From Yamagishiella unicocca (Eukaryota; Chlorophyta; Chlorophyceae; Chlamydomonadales; Volvocaceae): a stretch of DNA of 64,000 bases. The DNA is taken from NCBI GenBank assembly GCA_003116995.1, contig BDSL01000082.1, positions 310,001 to 374,000 on the forward strand, read 5' to 3'. Every line of letters begins with the position of its first letter. Position 1 is the stretch's first letter. Both the position numbers and the translations under genes were made by a program. Shown here in pieces: positions 55,670-64,000 of the stretch. Under the pieces are notes generated by a model. The model was not told the DNA's origin and did no database searches. It worked only from the letters and a program-made list of their open reading frames with translations.

Positions 55670-58600
55670 CAGCCAGCCAGTCAGCCAGCCAGTCCTCCCA
55701 CCAGTCGCTCGCCAGGGTGACCTCATTTCCCACGCGCCTTACTCCCCGAACCCCCGGACACTGCCGCCCGGACCCGCCCACCTCGAGCTGGTCGGTTGCG
55801 AGTCGCTGCAGAGCCTTGAGGACCGGCAGCGGGTCGGCAGCCTAGGGGGGGGGGGACGTGGAGGGGAGCGGTTTGCCGGCGCAGTGAGTAGCGGGTGGCG
55901 GACAGTGCCCGCACGACACACGGCGGTAATACACACACACACACACGCACGTGTCAGCCCCTTTCCTTCCATTACCCCGACCCATGCCCCTCAACCCCTC
56001 CCATCAATCCCGAGCTCCTCTTCCGTCCTCCCAGACCATTCCCGGCGACTGCGCCGCGCCGAGTGCCCCTCAGAGCGATCCAGCCCACAACCTCATCCCG
56101 ACCCTCCCTCACCCCAATCGCGCGATAAGGCCCTCGCCGCCCTCCTCCCCCGACGCCACCCACCTTGAAGTCCCACCACACCAGCTGCACCAGGTCAAGT
56201 GGCTCCGGAACCCCCTCCGCGTCCACTCCTCCGTCGGGACCAAACACATTGGCCCGCGCCCGCTCAATGAACGCCTCCACAGCCGCCACGGCGCCGGCCG
56301 CGCCGCCGGACACCCAGGCGTCCGTGAAGACGTTGGGCGCCAGCTTGAGCAGCAGCTGGATACGGTTAGGGCCCCGCTCGCGCTCGTACCTGGGCGGTTG
56401 GGTCCGTTACGGCAGTTGGGTCCGTTAGGGCAGTTGGCAAGCGGTTTGACGGTTTGTTTCCCCACCTTAGCACAGACACACACTCCAGCAGGTCAGCCCC
56501 CCGCACGCTCATCCGTCCCGGTGTGCGGAGGCCGCGAAATAAAACCCTCCACCACCAGCACCTCTAAACACCTAACGTCCTGCCGTACTTTACCGTACGG
56601 CACCCTGGACCCAACACCTCCCCCTCCCCGTGTGCAACCCCCCGCTGCGCGCTGCGCTGCGTGCAGCACCCACCCAGCCACGGGTCTCCCTCGAACCCAG
56701 CCACCCAGCCGCCCAGCCACCCACCTCCGCTTGAACGTCAGTTCTAAACGGTTTTTTCTAAACGGTTTTTTCTAAACGGTTTTTTCTAAACGGTTTTTTC
56801 TAAACGGTTTTTTCTAAACGGTGTTTTCTCGCATCCACGGGTCTTCCTCGAAACCCAGCTGACGTCTGTTCTAAGCAGGTTTTTTTCGCATCCACGGGTC
56901 TTCCTCGAAACCCACCTCCGCTTGAACGTCCCCAGCACGCGCTCCGAGCCGTCAAAGAAGCCCGCTGGCGGCGCCGCCGACGGCATTTCCCCGAACAGCG
57001 TCCGCAGGGAACAGTACGGCCAGCCGGCGCCGCTGACGTCAAAGGTGGTCATTCCCGCGTCCGCCAGGTCCGTCAGGGCCTGATGCGGGGAGGGGAGGGG
57101 AGGAGAGGGGAGGGTATTGGTTCTACGTGGCAAAGGGCCGGATAGGCTATGATACGGCAGGCCGGGGAGGGACCGGGAAGCGACGGGAAGGGAGAGGACA
57201 GGACGGGAGGCGACGGGAGGGGACACGGTGTCCTGGCTGAGAGTGGAGGTTCGTGTTGCGGTGCCAGGGACTGCTGATGCTCCTTCATGCTGCCATGGCG
57301 AGTGACGGTGCGGGCCCATGCAGTACTTGCCCCCGGTGCCGGCCGTAACCCTTCACGTCCCGGCTCGTCGAGCTCGCCACCCTGCGCCGCTGTCACAACT
57401 GGTCGGCTGCCCGTCATCCCCCTGGCGCCGCGCCAACCCCTCCACCCCTCCACCCCAGCCCACGTCCCTTACCTGCATCCACCCCTCCAACCACCCCTCC
57501 ACCCACCCCACGTCGAGTCAACGGTTCTTTTATGTAACCCCACGCCCCTCACCTGCATCCACCCCTCCACCCATCCCTCCACCCACTCCACGTCGAGTCA
57601 ACGGTTCTCTTACGTAACCCCACGCCCCTCACCTGCATCCACGGCACCAGCGACAGCGGGTCATCGTTGAACGACGCCTTCAGGTCCGACACCGCCGCCT
57701 CAGCGTCCGAGATGGCCACTCGGAGGACCTCCAGCTCGGCGCCCTTGGCCTGGCGGGTTGGAGGGACGGACAGGACACCAGGGTTGGACACCAGGGTTGG
57801 AGGGACGGACAGAACACCAGGGTTGGACACCAGGGTTGGACACCAGGGTTGGACACCAGGGTTGGAGGGACGGACAGGGGCAGGGCAAGAAGGCGAGGGG
57901 AGGGCGTTGCTGGCTGGTTCTCATTGGAGGCTCCAGGGGTGGGTCATGCGTCCGCAGCGAACTGCTCCATCCGTCCCCAACCTTGCCTCGACTGAGGGCC
58001 GCGGCACCCAACGACCCAGATGGTTCCCGTACCTCCTCTCCAACACACACCCATGCCATCCCGTGGCCCCCTCCCTCGGGGCGCACCTCCGCCTCCGGAC
58101 CCTTGAGGGTGGCGATCTCCCTCTCCATCTCCTTGGCCTGTATGGTCAGCTGGTTCCACTGCACGAAGGGCGTGCACTTCGCAAGCCGCCGGACCAGCTC
58201 CTACGGAAGACAAGGGACGGGAAGGGAGGGGCAGGCCGTTGGGGCGCTGGGTGGAGGAGTTACGAGGGGCTCGGCAGGAGCGGGGGGCGCGGGCGCTACG
58301 ACGTGAGGGTATGTGACCTCCTGAGGGCGATAAGGCTAGCCCGGCGGGATGAAGGGGGAGCTGGTGCTTTCGGGTGGTCCAGGGGAGGCAGCAGCGGATG
58401 CAACGCGCGAGGGGCGGAGGTAGCGGCCACACCACCACAGCACTGCCGACCGCCACCGTCACCAGGGGCATCAGCGGCGCGCCTGGGTGCCCCTTGCCCC
58501 CGTGTATGGGGTGTGTGTTGGGTTCACCGCCCACGGATCAGGCACCGCCTGCTCCCCTCCCTCCCCAAAAGAGTCCGAAGCGTGGAGCGCGATAGGGGAG

Positions 58601-59845
58601 GCCCGCGGCATAGGGCCCACGAGCCGCGGTCAGCCCCTGCATGTGACCCATACCGGCCAACTGGCATCCACGCACCCCCTCCCCACCCGCCGGAACGTGT
58701 AACCCCCGCCTGAAGCTGCGCTGGCTGGGACGTCGCAACCCGGCTCCGGAACCCGGCTCCGCAAACCCGCAAACCCAGCTCCGGAAGCCAGTCCGTCGTT
58801 GCAGCGTCCCGTGCTTTCCTGCGGCTCAGCTGTAAGGTTTACTAACGCACCCTGCCTGGACGGCAACCCTTCCTCTATCAAGCATCATGCCGTGTGAACG
58901 TCGAATAGAGCGGGCAGGGGCTTGGGCAGGGCCGCGTCGGCCGGATTAGCCGGGGGCGGGTGGCCGGGGGGGTAGCTGGGTGGCTGGGTGGCTGGATCGC
59001 GGCTATCAGCTGCTGGCTACTGGTGCGAAGAGGGCAGTCGGTTCCATCGTGGCACAACGGTGATAACAACACACGGCGAGGGCTGTCAACCGCGCAGGGC
59101 GCCTGCTTGCGGACCCAGGGCGCCTGCTTGACAATCCAAGCCCCCGGCCCAGCCCCCCTCCATCCCAGGACATGGGGGGCCCAGCCCACCGACCCCAAGG
59201 CTGCTTTAATGCTGAGGGCATTTGGGTGATCTAGCAGAAGGCCGCGGGCTGCTGACCGCCCCTGGAGTCATCCCTGCCACGTCAGTCGCATACCCGGGGC
59301 TTGTGTGAGTTGTGACCGAGCTTCCACCCAGCCGCGCATGCTAGCAATGGCAGTGGGATGTCGTCAAAGCCAGCCGCCGGCAACAACGCGCGCGGGAGGG
59401 AGTTGGGAGGCTGTGGGCGAGGGACCGCAGGGGACCCGTCGTCCCCGGCCGACCACCTACGTTGTATTCTGGAGCTGCAGCGTTGAATGATGGTGGAGGT
59501 GGTCCTGCAGCCTCGCCCTCGTCCTCGGCGGGAACAGGAATCCAGCTCTCGGCAAGCATAGCCTGCACGCAGCAGGCGCCCACGTAACATTTGTGGCCTT
59601 GTTGATAGGTTTTGGACTCACACCCTCTGTGTCATAGAAGACAACAGCTGGCCAATCGCGACATGCGCGGCACTTGTCGCAAAGCTTGCCTTTGCGTCTC
59701 CGGGAAGCCAGCATGTATTCACGATTGGTGACAATGGCACTCCAGGAAGAAGTTCGACGGGCGGGCGTTCCGATCCATACAGCTCAAGGAGAACCGGGTC
59801 TGGCGATGGCCCGCTCGCCACAAAATCCTCACCCGACTCCGCCAT
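53069..59845 (-). CDS. Aldo/keto-reductase-family protein with coiled-coil N-terminal extension
   Basis: Thirteen exons in phase (minus): 59845-59624, 59562-59461, 58200-58087, 57749-57633, 57079-56916, 56389-56164, 55841-55782, 55463-55335, 54916-54769, 54150-54077, 53932-53900, 53695-53489, 53197-53069; 574 aa. Residues 1-108 are an acidic/Pro-rich unknown region. Residues 109-175 look coiled-coil (WNQLTIQAKEMEREI, LEVLRVAISDAEAAVSDL). From 186 an AKR TIM-barrel runs: MTTFD (Asp199), LLLK (Lys255), LDLVQLVWWDF, KIRGIGLVDF, VEHSVLV, GGLLSEKYLG, NNIGGWSKLQ, VALRWQID. The C-terminus (FLDVDDVTQLE) is typical of plant and algal relatives. The catalytic His appears replaced by Val310 and the Tyr (207) is oddly spaced, so reductase activity is doubtful. 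A chloroplast or cytosolic site cannot be read. Exons 1-2 are least certain; another exon could hide between 58.2 and 59.4 kb. Confidence 0.8.
53216..53360. repeat. 60-bp repeat with CCCTAAAA telomere-type units in last AKR intron
   Basis: TTCCTCGCTCAGCCCTG occurs three times at a 60-bp spacing (about 53,220, 53,281, 53,341). The interval is filled with CCCTAAAA and ACCTAAAA units, the telomere repeat of Chlamydomonas-type algae. It lies just 5' (minus strand) of the acceptor of the last exon. Shorter runs occur at about 24,168, 29,690 and 54,489. Confidence 0.8.
54978..55066. repeat. 13-bp repeat (GATCTAACATGAA)n
   Basis: Seven copies with small changes (GACC for GATC, GAC for GAA) in the AKR intron between the exons at 55,335 and 54,916. 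Confidence 0.85.
55630..55692. repeat. (CAGC)n microsatellite
   Basis: About fifteen CAGC units with two CAGT interruptions inside the AKR intron between the exons at 55,782 and 55,463. A short (CA)n run follows at 55,929. Confidence 0.9.
56741..56828. repeat. 15-bp repeat (TCTAAACGGTTTTTT)n
   Basis: Nearly six copies in the AKR intron 3' of the exon 57,079-56,916. It is flanked by a duplicated copy of that exon's last bases and donor (about 56,721-56,737). Confidence 0.9.
57480..57632. repeat. CCACCCCTCCAC-type minisatellite, duplicated with exon-adjacent sequence
   Basis: Two copies of roughly 75 bp, each with CACGTCGAGTCAACGGTTCT and a CACGCCCCTCACCTGCATCC stretch. The second carries the true donor of the exon ending at 57,633 and the first carries a decoy copy of it. 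Confidence 0.75.
57755..57870. repeat. GGGTTGGACACCA / GGGTTGGAGGGACGGACAG minisatellite
   Basis: Seven or so alternating units in the AKR intron directly 5' of the exon 57,749-57,633. The repeat runs to within a few bases of the acceptor. Confidence 0.85.
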
Positions 59846-62566
59846 TCGTATTGAAAAGTAAGATGTTGTAATACAGCTACTATCAAGGTTCCTTGTGAAC
59901 TGTATCACTGTCAGAGGACCAGCACTGACAAAACGCTACAAAGGTGCCAGCCGCAATATGATGTTTGGTCAGTGAGAATTGCCTTTTGTTTTTGTGAACC
60001 CAGGACGTTTGCTTCATGGCAAACATCTAGGACATTTTCCTTCGAAGCCTCTCAACTGTACGGAACCCCTCGTACCGAGCGCCCTACAGCCGGATTGTTG
60101 GAACGTTGGCAGTGCTCATATACTTTACGTTCACGATCCCTGTAGCCAAAAACACATTTTACTTGATGGCCTTCATTTGCTGACTACGACACTGCTTCAG
60201 CGCGCAAAATGGTGGAACACGCAACTAGCTGGAGCGGTGCTCGCTATTTGCTTCTCATGAAATTGAATCAATTGTAACATCGCTATGGTTATTGTTATAA
60301 TATCGTTAAGGTTTTTACGAATACGTGCACACACCAACCGCCAAAAGCTATCCACTTCATCGCTTCTGGACGGCGTCCTTCGCGGACCTGCATGATGAAA
60401 ACGTGCTTTCTACGACTAATAGGATGACTGAAGCTTGCGCTCAAACTTATCGGGGTCGAGTACCTTCCCACCGCCTCAAGACTGCGTTCAGCACAACTTG
60501 CTGCTCACATGACCCCCCGGACAATGCCGCAGCGACCAAAACCCGGCATGGCGAAACGAGTCCTGCATCAGGATGGTGAAAAAGAGTCCTGCACACCTTA
60601 CATCGAACATATGCCCCAACCTGGCAGGTACAGAGCAGCGTCCGCTGGCGAGGAGGGTCGGGATAACCGACAGCCCGCCGCGTGCACCTGGCCCTCCTGA
60701 ACACCGTCATTGCGACGGCCTCATGGACCAACACCTTGCTCCCTCCTGTTCTCTCGCTATCATCATTTGATGCGGATCCGGACAAGGGGTGTATTAAACA
60801 CCACACATGAAACCATTACCCACCAGCACTGGGAGGTCATGGTCGGCGAAACCCGCACCCTCCATGTCGCCATCCGCCTAATGTGCCCGAGGCAAGTCGG
60901 CCCACTCTGCCTGTGCCTTATGAAGGGGGGAATGCGACTCCGACGCTCTGGCCTGGCACACGGTGCGGCACCGCCGGGTCGAGAGCCATCCGAACAGTCA
61001 GCAGACCAAAACCACAAGTCAATCTGCCTGACACCTGCCTCACTGTTGTATAACTTTATATTTTTAACTTTCAAGGGGCAGTTGGGTCAAAAACGCAATG
61101 AGGTGCTCATCTAATGCCTAGGGATTTGTCCAGCAAGTAAGGCCTAACTCTAAGAAGCTTCAAGCAAGACGCGCAGCCTACCGCACGGAACACAAAACAC
61201 GCAACCACGCTCACAATATGCTGCATTCGCTGCTGACCTAAAGACGCACTGTTGCTCCCTACGATACGGTATTTGATCCCAACACAACTCACACGCCCCT
61301 GAAGGAATGGAGTGGGGAGAGCGCCCATACTGTGCTGCTGCTGTGCTACGTAATGACATCCTGCAAACACGCGCCAGATCGATGGCGGCCGCAAAGGGCG
61401 CAAAACCCTCCAAACCCACCCCCGGGCGATATGAGCCCAGGCCACATCGCAATCGAGTATGAAACGCCTAAGATCCTGCATCTGCACTGGGGAAGCCTGA
61501 CTCCCTACTGCCTCCTCTGCCTTCACCTAGAAACGCCCGGCGGGCCGTGTGGCATGCGCGGGCCCTGGCAGGAACCTCCGCCGTCCACCAGCGCTGGCCA
61601 TAACCATTTGGCATCATCTTCTCAAGGTGATCAAACTTGCGGGCGCCGTAAGACATAAAACCACACTGCTACTGCTCGCGTGCGGCGTCGCCCCACATCG
61701 TAGAACGCCTGTCTCCCATGCAACTGTTGCGACCCTCTACAGCCCCCCTTGCGCGCTAGCCGCCATCTCGGGGGCTCCTGTCCGCAATTCCTGAACTGAT
61801 CATACTGAGCAGCTGGGAGCCACAGCTCCGAAACTCCTCAGAATCATGCCGCCACGTTGAACATGAGCTCCCGGGCCACTGCAAAAGTCACACAAAAGCG
61901 CAATTGGCGTCGTAGGAACAGATCAGCATAATTGGCACGTGAAACGCAGAAGCAGTAGAGGAGTACTAGTAGCAGCAATAGCGACAGACAATCACCAAGG
62001 TGACTGGGACGCGTGGCACGATTATGACAAATAAAGCGAGCGAAATGATATGGACGAACGGGAGCAGCCGACTATCTAAACGGAGCCAAGCGAATGCACC
62101 GCGCAGCACTAGATGGCCAAGCGCAAGCCGCCAAAGTAAGGTCAGCAAAGCCAAGAACCAGGAAAACCAAATGTGCAATCGAAAGTGGCTCAGTAGGTAT
62201 GCCAGCTCCAAAAACACATTTCGCCACACCTACCCACCGCTACTAGCCGCCAAGCTACGCTATTACTATGGTTGGTGTATAGAGGTATCCTACAATGGCC
62301 AATAGCTTGCCACCCCAGAAGCGTATCGGATAAAAACCCGTTAGTAACAGAGTGACAAAAATGCGCCACTACCACCCCAACAGTGAGACCAGTGAGGTTT
62401 AGGGCAATGGAACGAGCGGTGAACTTATGCACCATTTGTACCGCAGTAACGAGCGGACCTTATGAACCAGCCGTACCGCAGCAATCGACTATCCTTAATA
62501 ATGACCTGCCCGACGCCTCAACAGGCAACGCGGCTCATCATGACAGGGGGGTTCCCGGGCGGCCCT
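59846..62566. other. Spacer between AKR and RRM genes
   Basis: No frame with recognisable motifs on either strand; the longest (about 140 codons, minus, 61.1-61.5 kb) has none. It should contain the AKR promoter and 5' UTR at the left and the 3' UTR of the RRM gene at the right. Algal 3' UTRs can be long, so part may be transcribed. Confidence 0.45.
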
Positions 62567-63688
62567 TCAGTGTAGCGGGAACCCAAATCCACTCATCCCA
62601 TCCGCCTCCCCCGTAGCCGCACCCAAAAAGAAACGCCCAGTACTCGCTTCTGCAGCCGTACCGCTGGAAATGGGGGAAGCCATGCGGCGAGCAGCCTCCA
62701 GCTCCTCCACGCCATTTGCTGAGGCCACACGCGGCATCGACATATTCGCTAGGGTATCCTGCACCGACTGCACATTCACATCCGACAGGTTGACACCGGG
62801 AGATAGGGGCGTGTGCACAGGGCTGGGGGTACTGGCCTGCAGCGACATGGCCATAGGGCTGCGGGCCCCTGGGGCTCCGCCGCCGTGCATGGCATGGCCG
62901 CTGTGGTGGGATTGGTGTGACGCCGAACCCGGTGCGTTGTTGCGCACGCCCAGCTGCTCAGCGTACATGACCTTCAGCCGCTGGTTCGAGTGCGGCGGGA
63001 ACTCGATGCCGTTCAGCTGCGCAATGGCGGTCGCTGCAGCCTCAGGGGTCGAGTAGTTCACGAAGCAGAAACCCTGCAGCATGAGTCGTCGTACAGACAT
63101 GAGTGACTAGGCGGGAGGTGCAGCTGGTGAGGCCATGGAGATGCAGAGCAATTGTGGATAAACAATATTGTCCCGTGTACGCGGCCGATGTAACACGCAC
63201 GGCATAGGATTAATCTAGGTACGTAGCTGATGAATGATGTAAGCTGTGCGGATGGAGCTTACAGCAGCGTTGGTCACGCAGCCGCATATTGCATGGGTGG
63301 ATGGTGATGGAGGGCTGACAGGAAACATACGGGTCAGCTGGCACGGCGTCAGGTACGAAACCCCTTGGGCACGAGGCGACTGAGTACCCAATTTGCACCT
63401 CCCACACCGCATGCCACTTGCTGACGCCACATCTCTCAACCTACGTCCATCCGCGCTGTGCCGGCAAACACTCCTTACTTGGGACTCAACTAATACCACC
63501 GCCAGTTAGCACCGCCGCTGTCTCGCAGGCGCCTAGGACGGCCTCCAACTCTGTCCCTGTCCTCCCAGGCCACCCACGTCATCCCTGCCCACCTTGGACC
63601 TGCCAGTGGCAGGGTCCTTCTTCAGGTCGCAATACTCCATGCCATTGAACTTGCGGAAGAGCCGGGCCAGCACATCCTGGGTCACGCT
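62567..63688 (-). CDS. RRM-domain RNA-binding protein, C-terminal part
   Basis: Two exons, minus: 63688-63593 and 63073-62567 (200 aa visible, phase 0 junction). The RRM runs across them: SVTQDVLARLFRKF (helix 1), DPATGRSK, then the RNP1 segment KGFCFVNY, AATAIAQLNG (helix 2) and RLKVMYAEQLG (strand 4). RNP1 aromatic residues that stack on RNA are present; Cys replaces the usual small Gly/Ala. RNP2 and the N-terminus must lie upstream, beyond 63.7 kb. After the RRM comes a low-complexity Ser/His/Gly/Pro tail ending in GFGFPLH. Proteins of this build act in mRNA processing, stability or translation; which applies cannot be told. Confidence 0.85.
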
Positions 63689-64000
63689 CTGCAGCGGCAG
63701 GGAAAACAGACACAGGAACACGAGGCACAGGAGACAGACACACGAGGCGGGTAGGAGTGAGGACTGGCGGTATGTTGCGGCCCGACAGCCCACGTCAGCG
63801 CAGAGGTCGGTTGACAACACGTTGCGTAATACAACACGTTGGCAACGAATCGATAGGTTTCCGAAGTCCAGAAGCAGTGCGACAGGCGTGCACCGTCTGG
63901 GCGTTTAACGTGCGATTGGGGTGTGCTGCTGGGCTCCACTCCTGCTGTGCTCCATCATGAGTCTCCATTGCTGCACTTGTATCCGCCACCAGTATCCGGC
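63689..64000. other. Intron of the RRM gene up to window edge
   Basis: Minus-strand sequence directly upstream of the exon acceptor at 63,689. I saw no RNP2-like motif (xLFVGNL) here, so the next upstream exon is probably outside the window. Confidence 0.5.

Noticed and set aside
59457..59714. Alternative frame with a CDKCRACRDW cysteine cluster over AKR exon 1
   Set aside because: The frame chosen splices in phase 0 to a protein-like second exon; the alternative would lead into an Arg/Ser-rich, unlikely continuation. Not fully excluded.

Overview
This window is nuclear DNA from a green alga, most likely a chlamydomonadalean (volvocine-type) species. The evidence is GC-rich genes with many short exons and GT-AG introns, conserved intron phases, proline-rich hinges of the algal extracellular-matrix type, an abundance of minisatellites, CCCTAAAA telomere-type repeats, and LINE and chromovirus retroelements. 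All gene models were built by eye from reading frame, splice sites and phase agreement; nothing here was searched against a database.

Layout. (1) 77-2161, minus: the 5' part of a RadA/Sms-type DNA repair ATPase (zinc finger, linker, Walker A), running off the left edge. (2) 2.2-10.9 kb: no recognised gene, with satellites and an old retroelement fragment. (3) 10.9-49.8 kb, plus: a tandem array of four paralogous secreted proteins (called A, B, C and D here). Each has 11 coding exons with identical intron phases: signal peptide, SRCR-like domain, a conserved RRxL dibasic motif, a Cys-rich block, a Pro-rich hinge, and a second SRCR-like half. Twelve cysteines are conserved across all four. (4) 38.8-48.8 kb: a 10-kb retroelement composite inside intron 9 of gene D. 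It consists of a 5'-truncated LINE, two 5'-truncated pieces of one chromovirus and a 67-bp LINE 3' end. All four are on the minus strand, all keep their 3' end, and one 8-bp target-site duplication that contains the splice donor flanks the whole. (5) 49.8-53.0 kb: repeat-rich spacer. (6) 53.1-59.8 kb, minus: an aldo/keto-reductase-family protein with a coiled-coil N-terminal extension and minisatellite-filled introns. (7) 62.6-63.7 kb, minus: the C-terminal part of an RRM RNA-binding protein running off toward the right edge.

How it fits together. The flanking genes (RadA, AKR, RRM) look like ordinary single-copy genes. The centre is a locally duplicated family of secreted, disulfide-rich recognition-type proteins whose spacers and introns have collected LINE tails and satellites. 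Gene D still has a full open model in correct phase despite the 10-kb insertion, so it may still be spliced. The two strongest observations are the SRCR-like array itself and the composite insertion, whose structure suggests serial template jumping by a LINE reverse transcriptase.
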